A stretch of DNA of 64,000 nucleotides from Bacillus sp. F19 (GTDB taxonomy: Bacteria; Bacillota; Bacilli; Bacillales; Bacillaceae): positions 770,001 through 834,000 of the forward strand of contig CP085710.1 of NCBI GenBank assembly GCA_023823795.1, written 5' to 3'. This document shows, piece by piece, positions 26,309-35,352 of this stretch (position 1 is its first letter; the number at the start of each line of letters is the position of its first letter). Below the pieces are notes generated by a model that had not been told where the DNA came from, ran no database searches, and saw only the letters and a program-made list of their open reading frames with translations. The translations under genes and the position numbers were made by a program.

Positions 26309-26346
26309 GACAGCGGACTCATAATTTTGAGCCAGCTGTCTTTTTT
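26309..26346 (+). terminator. Rho-independent terminator
   Basis: GACAGC(GG) pairs with (CC)GCTGTC-type sequence, with inner CTCA/TGAG pairing, followed by TTTTTT. It follows the YugP gene. Confidence 0.85.
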
Positions 26347-26586
26347 GCTGAAATATAGAAGTTGGAAAGAGGCATTTACAGAACATGACTCTAAAAAATG
26401 CAAACCAGCTTTTGGTGTTTAACAGCAACTGGTACAATAAATTTATTAATTACGATACTCGCAGGAAGACTCGAAACCCGGGAAAAGCTTTTTTTTCCGG
26501 CAATGATGCTGTTTTTTGCAATTTAATGAACTGCGGACCATTATAAAAAGGATATAGAAAATCTTGGAGAAACAGGAGGGGGAAAA

Positions 26587-27762
26587 TTGCTTACTTTAAT
26601 TAAAAACACAGAAGTATATGCACCCCATTATTTAGGCCGCAAGGATGTTCTGCTTGCGGCAAATAAAATAGGCTATATCAAGGATACGATTAAAATGGAT
26701 TCCTCATCTATTGATGTAAAAATAATTGATGGAACAGGGAAGCTCCTTGTGCCGGGATTTATTGATGCTCATGTACATTTAATCGGCGGAGGAGGGGAAG
26801 GGGGCTTTAAAACCAGAACACCTGAACTGAATTTAACAGATGCTGCAACGGCGGGGATCACAACGGTAGTTGGAGTGCTCGGAACCGACGGAACAACAAG
26901 ACGGATTGAAAGTCTGCTTGCTAAGGCCCACGCTTTGGATGAAGAGGGAATCACGGCTTACATCCACTCGGGATCGTATCAGATTCCGGTGAAAACCTTA
27001 ACAGGGAAGATTGAAGAGGATTTGATTTTTATTGAGAAAATACTTGGTGTAGGCGAGATTGCCATATCCGATCATCGTTCTTCTGAACCGGCTTTTGAAG
27101 AACTGGTGAAAATCGCAGCTGCAGCCCGCAATGGCGGTTTAATTACCGGAAAAGCAGGACTTTTGGAAATACATGTAGGCGATAGTGACCGAAAACTTGA
27201 TCTTTTGTTTGAGATTGCAGAAAAGACGGACATCCCCATACATCATTTTCACCCGACCCACATTAACCGAAACACAGAATTATTTGAAGAGGGCATCAGG
27301 TACACGGAAATAGGCGGATATGTGGACTTAACAACAAGCACGATTCCTCAATTTCTTGAGGAAGGAGAAGTGAAGTGCAGCAGAGGCTTGCGGCTGATGC
27401 TTGAGAGAGGCGTTTCAATCAATCAGATTACGTTCTCATCAGATGGACAGGCAAGTCTCCCATATTTTAATGAAGATGGCGATTTTGCGGGTCTTCAAGT
27501 CGGAAGAGTGTCATCTCTTTTTAAGGAAGTCCGTTCATCTGTATTGGATGAAGGAGTTCCGCTTGAATCAGCACTTCAGGTCATCACCTCTAACCCGGCA
27601 CGAATTTTAAAGCTTAAAAACAAAGGTGAAATCAGAGAAGAGAAGGATGCTGATCTCGTTTTGCTGGATAAAGAGACGCTGACGATTGATACCGTTATTG
27701 CAAAAGGGAAAGTGATGGTCGAAGGAGGAGTCCCGATCATTAAGGGGACATTTGAAAACTAA
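26587..27762 (+). CDS. iadA: Isoaspartyl dipeptidase (beta-aspartyl peptidase)
   Basis: A 391-aa amidohydrolase that hydrolyses isoaspartyl dipeptides from damaged proteins. Metal-binding features are IDAHVHLIGG (H62, H64), EIHVGD (H196), a His in HHFHPTH and the catalytic Asp in FSSDGQ; the substrate loop GGEGGFKTRTPEL is present. The position where Escherichia coli IadA has the carbamylated Lys (before AISDHRS) appears to be Glu157 here. TTG follows AGGAGGGGGA. The gene precedes a purine-type riboswitch that controls the next gene, so it is probably transcribed alone. Confidence 0.9.
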   Translation: MLTLIKNTEVYAPHYLGRKDVLLAANKIGYIKDTIKMDSSSIDVKIIDGTGKLLVPGFIDAHVHLIGGGGEGGFKTRTPELNLTDAATAGITTVVGVLGTDGTTRRIESLLAKAHALDEEGITAYIHSGSYQIPVKTLTGKIEEDLIFIEKILGVGEIAISDHRSSEPAFEELVKIAAAARNGGLITGKAGLLEIHVGDSDRKLDLLFEIAEKTDIPIHHFHPTHINRNTELFEEGIRYTEIGGYVDLTTSTIPQFLEEGEVKCSRGLRLMLERGVSINQITFSSDGQASLPYFNEDGDFAGLQVGRVSSLFKEVRSSVLDEGVPLESALQVITSNPARILKLKNKGEIREEKDADLVLLDKETLTIDTVIAKGKVMVEGGVPIIKGTFEN

Positions 27763-27884
27763 ATAACAAGGAGCTATGCTTGAACTGAAGTCAAACAGAA
27801 ATTAATTATTCTGAACCTTTTAATATCCATTGTTCAATTGAACCAATTCCTATATACTTCTAACTATTACTTATAATTTTTATA

Positions 27885-27957
27885 TTCTTGTATAATTTCA
27901 GTTAAGATGGTCTGATCGTTTCTACCTGGCAGCCGCTAAAATGCCAGACTACAAGAA
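27885..27957 (+). ncRNA. Purine-class riboswitch aptamer (guanine-like variant)
   Basis: The P1 arms TTCTTGTA and TACAAGAA pair perfectly. Inside are TATAAT at the P1/P2 junction, a P2 hairpin (TCAG/CTGA) with ATGG in the loop, the core GTTTCTACC, a P3 stem TGGCA/TGCCA with loop GCCGCTAAAA, and GACTAC leading into P1. The loop GG and CC needed for the L2-L3 kissing contact are present. The pyrimidine that sets specificity (position 74) reads C, as in guanine-type aptamers. The P2 stem is short and its loop longer than usual, so ligand assignment is uncertain. Nothing else is seen in the 430-bp gap apart from the expression platform. Confidence 0.85.
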
Positions 27958-28074
27958 GGTATGAGCAACAAAAATGAGAAGATGTGAATGGTATGATATG
28001 CTAATCATCGATTATCCTGTTTGCTTATGAGGATTATCTTTGTATTTCGTATTGAAAAACGATTCCGTGTGCAC

Positions 28075-28135
28075 GCTCTTATTTTTTCGTACTTTCTGTC
28101 TTGCGGCTGAAGGTGTGAAAGAATAAGGGCTTTTT
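28075..28135 (+). terminator. Expression-platform terminator of the purine-class riboswitch
   Basis: GCTCTTATT pairs with AATAAGGGC, then TTTTT. The 5' arm can instead pair with 27955-27966 (GAAGGTATGAGC), which includes the 3' strand of P1. Ligand binding would therefore favour termination: an OFF switch. It lies about 55 bp before the membrane protein gene. Confidence 0.8.
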
Positions 28136-28191
28136 GGATATTGTAAAAGAATGAATGCCAAAAATTCTTAACAGCCAGAGGAGAGAGACAG

Positions 28192-29229
28192 ATGGAATTG
28201 GTAAAAGGAACGGCGCTATTATTAATGGTACTTGGGTTATTTTCTTTATTCAGCTATAAAGCTCCAAAGGGTATGAAGGCGATGGGAGCTCTCGCCAATG
28301 CAGCAGTTGCAGCTTTTCTTGTTGAAGCCTTTCAGAGGTATGTTGGAGGAGATCTTCTGAAGATTGAATTTCTTGGAGAAGTCGGGGATGCTGCGGGCAG
28401 CATGGGTGGCGTAGCAGCAGCTGCTCTTGTGGCGCTTGCACTTGGTGTGTCCCCGGTTTATGCTCTGATGCTCGGCGTGTCATGTGCCGGACTTGGTTTG
28501 CTTCCGGGCTTTTTTGCAGGGTATCTGGTTGCATTCCTGGTAAAGGTGATCGAGAAAAAAACGCCGGCAGGTCTTGATTTGCTGGTCACCATTATTGTGG
28601 CAGCCCCGCTTGTCAGATTAATTGGAAACACCCTTACTCCGGTAGTCGATGCAACGCTTCTGAACATTGGCGGCATTATTACTGAAACAGCTAACAGCAA
28701 CCCGATTATAATGGGAATTATCCTTGGCGGAGTGATTACCGTTGTAGCAACGGCTCCTTTAAGTTCTATGGCTCTGACAGCCATGCTCGGATTAACTGGA
28801 CTGCCTATGGCGATTGGTGCATTGGCCGTATTTGGTTCATCCTTCATGAACTATGTTCTTTTCAGCCGATTGAAATTTGGTGACAGAAGAACGACAATTG
28901 CTGTAGCCATTGAGCCTCTCACTCAGGCGGATATTATTACAGCTAACCCTGTCCCCGTTTATATAACGAACTTCTTCGGAGGCGCTGCAGCCGGAGTAGT
29001 CGTCTCCCTATTCGGACTTGTAAACAACGCAACTGGAACGGCAACTCCGATAGCGGGTCTTGCTGTCATGTACGGGTTTAATGACCCATTAACCGTTACT
29101 ATTACAGCCGCGCTTTGTGCTCTTGCCGGAGGGATCTCTGGATTCCTTGGATCGCTTGTGTTTAAAAATTATAAAATCAAAACGGTTTCTGATATTAGAG
29201 AAAGCAGCGATTTTAAGGAAGCTGCATAA
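28192..29229 (+). CDS. PTS EIIC-like membrane protein (PTS_EIIC_2 family)
   Basis: A 345-aa hydrophobic protein with about nine helices, Gly- and Ala-rich. Characteristic stretches are GLDLLVTIIVAAPLVRLIGNTLTPVVDATL near residue 125, and NPIIMGIILGGVITVVATAPLSSMALTAMLGLTGLPMAIGALA near 170, as in the PTS_EIIC_2 family. No phosphorylation domain (EIIA/EIIB) is in the protein or next to it, so PTS-type sugar transport is doubtful. CAGAGGAGAGA precedes ATG. A purine-class riboswitch with a terminator controls it, which suggests a purine- or nucleoside-related substrate. That is inference. Confidence 0.82.
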   Translation: MELVKGTALLLMVLGLFSLFSYKAPKGMKAMGALANAAVAAFLVEAFQRYVGGDLLKIEFLGEVGDAAGSMGGVAAAALVALALGVSPVYALMLGVSCAGLGLLPGFFAGYLVAFLVKVIEKKTPAGLDLLVTIIVAAPLVRLIGNTLTPVVDATLLNIGGIITETANSNPIIMGIILGGVITVVATAPLSSMALTAMLGLTGLPMAIGALAVFGSSFMNYVLFSRLKFGDRRTTIAVAIEPLTQADIITANPVPVYITNFFGGAAAGVVVSLFGLVNNATGTATPIAGLAVMYGFNDPLTVTITAALCALAGGISGFLGSLVFKNYKIKTVSDIRESSDFKEAA

Positions 29230-29231
29230 CG

Positions 29232-29273
29232 AAAAAAAGCTTCTGGAGAAATTCTTTCCTCAGAAGCTTTTTT
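29232..29273. terminator. Bidirectional terminator
   Basis: AAAAAAAGCTTCTG pairs with CAGAAGCTTTTTTC. It separates the convergent EIIC-like gene and rocR. Confidence 0.92.
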
Positions 29274-30666
29274 CTTTTCTTGCTTCGATATTCAGCTTTT
29301 TCATTCTGTATTGCAGACTCTGGCGGCTTAGGCCCGCTTCTTCTGCGGTTTTTGAAATGTTGTACCCGTTCTTTTTCAGCATGACTTTTATATAGTGAGC
29401 TTCCGAACGGTCCATGTGTTCTTTTAGCTTGAATGATTCGATTGTTTCTTCATACAGCTGTTCTTGGGCAGAAGAAGCCGTTTGCACTTTTGACTTTGAG
29501 CGGAAATGCATGGGCAGATGGTTAAAGCGGATCGTTTCCTCATCTGCCATTAAATTCATTGCTCCCTCAATCATGTGCTGAAGCTCTCGCACATTGCCCG
29601 GCCATTCGTAAGTATGAAGAGTTTCCAGGACCTCCTGATCAACACGCTGAACATCCATTTGGAAAAGCTCATTGTATTTGCTGATAAATCGCTCGATAAG
29701 AAGGGGGATATCTTCGGTTCTGTCTCTTAGCGGAGGGACAAAAATAGTCACTACACTCAGACGATAGTATAGATCCTTCCTCATCCGTTCTTTCGTGATG
29801 GCTTCAATAGGATCCTCATTTATTGTCGCTATGATTCTTACATCGATTGGCGTATCTTTCGTATCGCCAATCCGCCTGATCGTTCTCTCCTGCAAAGCCC
29901 TCAGCAGCTTTGACTGCAAATGGGGATTCAATGAGTTAATTTCATCAAGCAGCAGCGTACCTCCTTCTGCCTGTTCAAATAAACCCGGATGATCAATCGC
30001 CCCTGAAAAAGCTCCTTTTTTGGTACCGAATAATAAACTCTCAATCAGACTGTCGGGCAGTGCAGCACAGTTCTGAGAAATAAAAGGAGCCGCAGATCGG
30101 CTGCTTCCGTTATGGATGCTCTGGGCAAAAAGCTCCTTTCCTGTGCCGGTCTCCCCGACAATCAAGACGGATGACGCTGTACGGGTCGCCCGCTTTGCAC
30201 TTTCAATAACTTCTTTTATCGCGGGACCTTCTCCAATAATGCTTTCAAACGTATACCTTGTTCCTCCTTTTCTTTTAATAGTGTCCTTCATCAGCCTTTC
30301 TATCTTTGTAATATCTTTTGCAATCTCAACAGCACCGACAATCTCTTCTCCATCCCTGATAGGGAAAGTATTGTTGACGGTTGTGATTTCTTTTCCTTTG
30401 TTGTTGAAATAGGTCTGTTTGATATTCTTTGTTTCTGTACCGTTCTGAAGAGCCTGCACAAGCGTGCTGTCCCCGTCTTTAGAAAACATGAACACATCGA
30501 GAAGGTTCTTATTCATGACATCCCGGCTGTCCATTGACTCAATCTGCATCATTTTTTTATTGTAGAGGATGGTGTGTCCTTTTTTATTAATCACGTGAAG
30601 TCCTACATCGATTTCATCAATGATGGCTTCCATAAAAAGATGCAGATCTTCTTTTTTCAGATCCAT
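29260..30666 (-). CDS. rocR: Sigma-54-dependent activator RocR
   Basis: A 468-aa enhancer-binding protein. A PAS sensory domain spans residues ~8-125, the AAA+ domain ~142-375 with Walker A GETGTGKE (171-178), the sigma-54 contact loop GAFSGA (218-223) and Walker B LLLDEI (238-243), and a Fis-type helix-turn-helix is at the C-terminus (ISKTAEEAGLSRQSLQYRMKKL). The GAFTGA loop has Ser for Thr. It is divergent from rocA, with matching binding sites and a -24/-12 promoter between them. It activates arginine and ornithine catabolism in response to ornithine or citrulline, as known in B. subtilis. Confidence 0.94.
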   Translation of the reverse strand: MDLKKEDLHLFMEAIIDEIDVGLHVINKKGHTILYNKKMMQIESMDSRDVMNKNLLDVFMFSKDGDSTLVQALQNGTETKNIKQTYFNNKGKEITTVNNTFPIRDGEEIVGAVEIAKDITKIERLMKDTIKRKGGTRYTFESIIGEGPAIKEVIESAKRATRTASSVLIVGETGTGKELFAQSIHNGSSRSAAPFISQNCAALPDSLIESLLFGTKKGAFSGAIDHPGLFEQAEGGTLLLDEINSLNPHLQSKLLRALQERTIRRIGDTKDTPIDVRIIATINEDPIEAITKERMRKDLYYRLSVVTIFVPPLRDRTEDIPLLIERFISKYNELFQMDVQRVDQEVLETLHTYEWPGNVRELQHMIEGAMNLMADEETIRFNHLPMHFRSKSKVQTASSAQEQLYEETIESFKLKEHMDRSEAHYIKVMLKKNGYNISKTAEEAGLSRQSLQYRMKKLNIEARKEKSF

Positions 30667-30723
30667 AGTCAGCCCCCCGTTTTGACTCTTTTATTCTATT
30701 TTATCCTGTCAGCCGTATTGAAG

Positions 30724-30780
30724 GCAAAAAAAATTTGCGTCAAGGGTGCAAAGAAATTATACATAGCAAAATAATTTTGC
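30724..30780. promoter_or_regulatory. Two RocR upstream activating sequences
   Basis: GCAAAATAATTTTGC (30766-30780) is a perfect palindrome and the core of the B. subtilis RocR site. GCAAAAAAAATTTGC (30724-30738) is an imperfect second site, 42 bp (four helical turns) upstream, so two dimers would sit on one DNA face. They lie 34 bp or more upstream of the -24 element. Confidence 0.9.
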
Positions 30781-30813
30781 AGACGGAGGCCTTTTACTGA
30801 AGTGATTACATGT

Positions 30814-30829
30814 TGGCACGGAACTTGCA
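30814..30829 (+). promoter_or_regulatory. Sigma-54 (SigL) -24/-12 promoter of rocA
   Basis: TGGCAC, five bases, TTGCA is an exact match to the sigma-54 consensus with correct spacing. It lies 39 bp before the rocA start codon and downstream of two RocR sites. Confidence 0.95.
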
Positions 30830-30867
30830 TTCTATATATCTGAAGAATCAAATTAGGAGGAATTGCC

Positions 30868-32415
30868 ATGACCGTTCCATACAAACATGAGCCGTTTACT
30901 GACTTTGCAATAAAAGAGAATCATCAGGCCCTTCAAGAAGCACTTGCATACGTTAATACCCAGCTAAATAAAGAATATCCGCTGATCGTCGGCGAAGAGC
31001 GAATTACGACAGCTGAAAAAATAACATCGGTTAATCCAGCCAATAAAACAGAAGTAGTCGGAGTTGTATCCAAGGCTACAAAAGAATTGGCAGAAAAAGC
31101 AATGGAGAAGGCTGCAGAAGCCTTTGAAAAGTGGAAAAAACAGAAGCCTGAAGCGCGTGCATCCATTCTGATCCGTGCGGCAGCCATGCTCCGCCGCAGG
31201 AAGCATGAGTTTTCAGCCTATCTGATTAAGGAGGCAGGCAAGCCATGGAATGAGGCAGATGCCGATACAGCAGAAGCTATCGACTTTCTTGAGTATTACG
31301 CACGCCAGATGCTGAAGCTGAAGGACGGCGTTCCTGTACAGAGCAGAGAGGGAGAGCAGAATACGTTCAGCTATATCCCGCTTGGAGTAGGCATAGTCAT
31401 TTCCCCGTTCAACTTTCCGCTTGCCATTATGGCGGGAACGGCAGCCGCCGCAATTGTTGCAGGAAATACCATCCTTTTAAAGCCTGCAAATTCAACACCT
31501 GTTGTTGCAGCCAAATTTGCAGAGCTGCTTGAGGAAGCGGGACTTCCTGCCGGTGTCCTGAATTACATTCCGGGAAGCGGTGCTGAAGTAGGAGATTATT
31601 TGGTAGATCACCCGAAAACTAGATTTATTTCCTTTACTGGTTCGCGTGAGGTGGGGTGCAGAATCTATGAACGCGCTGCAAAAGTCCACAGCGGACAGAT
31701 TTGGCTGAAACGGGTCATCGCTGAGATGGGCGGCAAAGACACTGTAGCCGTTGATAAGGATGCAGACCTTGATTTGGCCGCTTCTGCAATCGTTGCTTCT
31801 GCTTTTGGTTTTTCGGGACAGAAATGCTCTGCAGGATCACGTGCAGTTGTTCATCAGGATGTTTATGATGAAGTCCTTGAAAAAGCAGTGGAGCTAACAA
31901 GAAAACTTATTGTGGGGAACCCGGAAGAAGCAGGTACTTATATGGGACCTGTCATCGACCAGAATTCCTACAGCAAGATTATGAGTTATATAGAAATTGG
32001 CAAGGAAGAAGGCAGGCTCATGACGGGCGGAGAAGGGGACGAATCAAAAGGATTCTTCATCCAGCCTACTATTTTTGCTGATATAGATGAAAAAGGCCGT
32101 CTCATGCAGGAAGAAATCTTTGGCCCAGTCGTTGCTTTCTGCAAAGCAGATGATTTTAACCATATCCTTGAGATTGCCAATAACACAGATTATGGACTGA
32201 CAGGTGCTCTCATCTCGAATAACCGTGAACATATTGAGAGAGCGAAAGAAGAGTTTCATGTCGGTAATTTATATTTTAATAGAGGCTGCACAGGCGCAAT
32301 CGTCGGGTATCAGCCGTTTGGCGGATTTAATATGTCAGGAACAGATTCTAAAGCCGGCGGTCCAGATTACTTGCTGCTTCACATGCAGGCGAAAACTACT
32401 TCAGAGACATTTTAA
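30868..32415 (+). CDS. rocA: 1-pyrroline-5-carboxylate dehydrogenase (arginine/ornithine copy)
   Basis: A 515-aa aldehyde dehydrogenase, nearly the same throughout as the putC product at 19639-21180. Catalytic segments are [11 protein letters not shown] and [14 protein letters not shown] (Cys nucleophile; Gly replaces the second Cys seen in the put copy). It oxidises glutamate-semialdehyde, made by RocD, to glutamate. AGGAGGAA precedes ATG. It is the first gene of a SigL/RocR-driven operon and is followed 12 nt later by rocD. Confidence 0.96.
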   Translation: MTVPYKHEPFTDFAIKENHQALQEALAYVNTQLNKEYPLIVGEERITTAEKITSVNPANKTEVVGVVSKATKELAEKAMEKAAEAFEKWKKQKPEARASILIRAAAMLRRRKHEFSAYLIKEAGKPWNEADADTAEAIDFLEYYARQMLKLKDGVPVQSREGEQNTFSYIPLGVGIVISPFNFPLAIMAGTAAAAIVAGNTILLKPANSTPVVAAKFAELLEEAGLPAGVLNYIPGSGAEVGDYLVDHPKTRFISFTGSREVGCRIYERAAKVHSGQIWLKRVIAEMGGKDTVAVDKDADLDLAASAIVASAFGFSGQKCSAGSRAVVHQDVYDEVLEKAVELTRKLIVGNPEEAGTYMGPVIDQNSYSKIMSYIEIGKEEGRLMTGGEGDESKGFFIQPTIFADIDEKGRLMQEEIFGPVVAFCKADDFNHILEIANNTDYGLTGALISNNREHIERAKEEFHVGNLYFNRGCTGAIVGYQPFGGFNMSGTDSKAGGPDYLLLHMQAKTTSETF

Positions 32416-32427
32416 GGAGGAATAAAA

Positions 32428-33630
32428 ATGACAACATTGACAAAATCCCAAGAATTAATACAGCAGACATCCCAATACGGAGCAAACAATTATCATCCGC
32501 TTCCAATTGTTATTTCAGAAGCAGAAGGCGTTTGGGTAAGAGACCCGGAAGGCAATCAATACATGGATATGCTGAGTGCATATTCTGCTGTAAACCAGGG
32601 ACACAGACATCCTAAGATCATTCAGGCGCTTAAAGACCAGGCAGATAAAATTACGCTCACATCCCGCGCGTTTCATAACGATCAGCTTGGTTCATTCTAT
32701 GAGGCTGTTGCAGCATTGACTGAAAAAGAAATGGTCCTTCCGATGAATACAGGTGCAGAAGCAGTAGAGACGGCGATTAAAGCTGCACGAAGATGGGCTT
32801 ATGATGTTAAAGGAGTTGCAGAAGATCAAGCTGAAATCATCGCCTGCATCGGAAATTTCCACGGACGCACGATGTCTGCAGTTTCCCTGTCTTCAGAAGA
32901 AGAATACAAGAGAGGTTTCGGGCCAATGCTGCCTGGAATTAAGCTGATTCCATATGGAGATATAGAGGCATTAAAATCTGCCATCACAGCTAATACAGCG
33001 GCTTTCTTGATTGAGCCTATCCAGGGTGAAGCAGGTATCGTAATTCCTCCGCAAGGATTTTTAAAACAGGCAGCAGAGATGTGCAGAGAGAACAATGTTA
33101 TTTTCATTGCAGATGAGATTCAATCAGGACTCGGCAGATCCGGTAAGACATTCGCGTGTGACTGGGAAGATGTGAAGCCTGATATGTACATTCTCGGCAA
33201 GGCCCTTGGAGGAGGCGTATTCCCGATTTCCTGTGTGGCAGCAGGCAAAGACATTCTCGGTGTGTTTAATCCGGGCTCTCACGGTTCAACATTTGGAGGC
33301 AATCCGCTTGCATGTGCCGTTTCTGTTGCAGCCCTGCAGGTTCTCGAGGAGGAAAAACTGGCAGAGCGATCTCTTAAGCTTGGAGCTTATTTTAAAGAGA
33401 AGCTCTCTGAAATAAAAAATCCGCTTATTAAGGAAGTGCGGGGAAGAGGCTTGTTTATAGGAGTTGAACTCACAGTGCCTGCACGCCCGTACTGTGAAAA
33501 ATTAAAAGAAGAAGGACTGCTGTGCAAAGAAACGCATGAAACGGTCATCCGTTTTGCCCCGCCGCTTGTCATCTCTGAAGAAGATCTGGATTGGGCGATT
33601 GCTAAGATCACACGCGTTCTATCAAACTGA
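32428..33630 (+). CDS. rocD: Ornithine aminotransferase
   Basis: A 400-aa class-III PLP aminotransferase converting ornithine and 2-oxoglutarate to glutamate-semialdehyde and glutamate. Signatures are [73 protein letters not shown] (PLP Lys in LGKALGGG), and [26 protein letters not shown] precedes ATG. It is directly downstream of rocA. In B. subtilis rocA and rocD head separate operons; here they are joined. Confidence 0.96.
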   Translation: MTTLTKSQELIQQTSQYGANNYHPLPIVISEAEGVWVRDPEGNQYMDMLSAYSAVNQGHRHPKIIQALKDQADKITLTSRAFHNDQLGSFYEAVAALTEKEMVLPMNTGAEAVETAIKAARRWAYDVKGVAEDQAEIIACIGNFHGRTMSAVSLSSEEEYKRGFGPMLPGIKLIPYGDIEALKSAITANTAAFLIEPIQGEAGIVIPPQGFLKQAAEMCRENNVIFIADEIQSGLGRSGKTFACDWEDVKPDMYILGKALGGGVFPISCVAAGKDILGVFNPGSHGSTFGGNPLACAVSVAALQVLEEEKLAERSLKLGAYFKEKLSEIKNPLIKEVRGRGLFIGVELTVPARPYCEKLKEEGLLCKETHETVIRFAPPLVISEEDLDWAIAKITRVLSN

Positions 33631-33779
33631 TAAAGCTGGCACAGGGGTTTAATCTCTCTCAAAAAGAATTCGGTCACTTTTCAAATTAATTCGCGCTTTC
33701 AATCAACTTTACAGTTGAACAAGTAAAACTCACAAGTTAAAGTAAAACAGTTTATTATTCATATCAATGGGGTGGAATC

Positions 33780-35057
33780 ATGGGGATTGTAAAGGACATA
33801 CAGGCAGATAAAGAAAAAGAAAGCTTAAATTTATTTAAGTCCACGCAGACGATTATTAAAGAAGCACTGAACAAATTAGGCTATTCAGATGAATTTTTTG
33901 AGCTTTTAAGAGAACCGATCAGAATGCTCACTGTCCGGATACCGATTCAAATGGATGATGGTTCGGTAAAAGTATTCACAGGCTACCGCTCCCAGCATAA
34001 TGATGCAGTTGGACCGACAAAAGGCGGCGTCCGCTTTCATCCGGAAGTAAATGAAGACGAAGTGAAGGCTCTGTCAATTTGGATGAGCTTAAAATGCGGA
34101 ATTGTAAATTTGCCATATGGAGGCGGAAAAGGCGGAATTATTTGCGATCCGAGAGAAATGTCGCTGAATGAATTAGAACGGCTGAGCCGCGGTTACGTCC
34201 GCGCAGTCAGCCAAATCGTAGGTCCTACAAAAGATATCCCTGCCCCGGATGTGTTTACGAATTCTCAAATTATGGCGTGGATGATGGATGAATACAGCAG
34301 ACTGCGTGAATTTGACTCCCCTGGTTTCATCACCGGAAAACCGCTTGTCCTTGGCGGATCACACGGAAGAGAAACAGCTACAGCCCGCGGCGTTACCATT
34401 TGCATAGAGGAAGCTGCCAAGAAAAAAGGAATTACCCTTGCAGGAGCTAGGGTTGTGATACAGGGTTTTGGCAATGCAGGAAGCTTTCTGGCTAAATTTA
34501 TGCATGACGCAGGTGCAAAAGTCATCGGCATTTCAGATGCATATGGCGCACTACATGATGCAGACGGTCTTGATATTGATTACCTGCTTGATCAGCGTGA
34601 CAGCTTCGGCACGGTCACAACGCTCTTTAAATCAACGATTACAAATAAAGAATTATTAGAGCTGGATTGTGACATTCTGGTGCCCGCTGCGATCTCGAAC
34701 CAAATAATAGCTGAAAATGCACATCAAATTAAAGCGTCTATAGTGGTCGAGGCTGCAAATGGACCAACGACCATTGAAGCCACTAAAATCTTAACGGAGC
34801 GGGGCGTTCTGCTTGTACCGGATGTGCTGGCAAGTGCTGGCGGTGTTACCGTATCATACTTCGAATGGGTCCAAAACAATCAGGGGTATTATTGGTCAGA
34901 GGAAGAAGTCGCAGAAAGACTTCAAAAAGTGATGGTTGATTCTTTCGAGAATACGTTTCAAACGGCACTTATCCATAATGTAGATATGAGACTCGCAGCA
35001 TACATGATCGGAAGCCGGAAAATGGCGGAAGCTTCACGTTTTAGAGGCTGGATTTAA
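33780..35057 (+). CDS. rocG: NAD-specific glutamate dehydrogenase
   Basis: A 425-aa hexameric-type dehydrogenase that deaminates glutamate to 2-oxoglutarate. Catalytic segments are GGVRFHPEVNEDEVKALSIWMSLKCGIVNLPYGGGKGGI (substrate and catalytic Lys), PAPDVFTNSQIMAWM, and the NAD fold VVIQGFGNAGSFLA. GGGGTGG precedes ATG. It follows rocD after 150 bp, where I see no -24/-12 element. It may therefore be read from the rocA promoter or have its own SigA promoter. It completes the route from ornithine and proline to the TCA cycle. Confidence 0.94.
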   Translation: MGIVKDIQADKEKESLNLFKSTQTIIKEALNKLGYSDEFFELLREPIRMLTVRIPIQMDDGSVKVFTGYRSQHNDAVGPTKGGVRFHPEVNEDEVKALSIWMSLKCGIVNLPYGGGKGGIICDPREMSLNELERLSRGYVRAVSQIVGPTKDIPAPDVFTNSQIMAWMMDEYSRLREFDSPGFITGKPLVLGGSHGRETATARGVTICIEEAAKKKGITLAGARVVIQGFGNAGSFLAKFMHDAGAKVIGISDAYGALHDADGLDIDYLLDQRDSFGTVTTLFKSTITNKELLELDCDILVPAAISNQIIAENAHQIKASIVVEAANGPTTIEATKILTERGVLLVPDVLASAGGVTVSYFEWVQNNQGYYWSEEEVAERLQKVMVDSFENTFQTALIHNVDMRLAAYMIGSRKMAEASRFRGWI

Positions 35058-35124
35058 GAGGCGGCCGTAATCTTGTATTACTCTGCTCCTCATACTGGGA
35101 TCACAATTGTACGGAATTATTTTG

Positions 35125-35216
35125 GAAAGTCTCGGAATAAATTCCAAAAGTCTTGGAATAATGTCTGAAAGTCTCGGAATAAATTCCAAAAGTCTTGGAA
35201 TAAAGTCTGAAAGTCT
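35125..35216. repeat. 21-bp minisatellite, four and a half units
   Basis: Two 21-bp types alternate: GAAAGTCTCGGAATAAATTC(C) and AAAAGTCTTGGAATAATGTC(T). Units start at 35125, 35146, 35167, 35188 and 35209 (partial). The flanking region to 35320 holds no gene. Confidence 0.93.
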
Positions 35217-35323
35217 GGCTGCCTCTATTTGCTAGGCATGTTTGAGGGCCATCCCGCTGAAAATAGCCCGCAATCTAGCCGGCATTCGTAATTGTACAAT
35301 TAATGCCAGATATCCAATACGAA

Positions 35324-35352
35324 AAGAGCCTGGAGAACTTCTCCGGGCTCTT
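35324..35352. terminator. Bidirectional terminator
   Basis: AAGAGCCTGGAGAA pairs with TTCTCCGGGCTCTT. It lies between rocG and the convergent PAP2 gene. Confidence 0.9.

Noticed and set aside
26385-26543. A 52-codon plus-strand frame before iadA
   Set aside because: It lacks a properly spaced ribosome binding site and resembles no known domain. It is more likely leader DNA.
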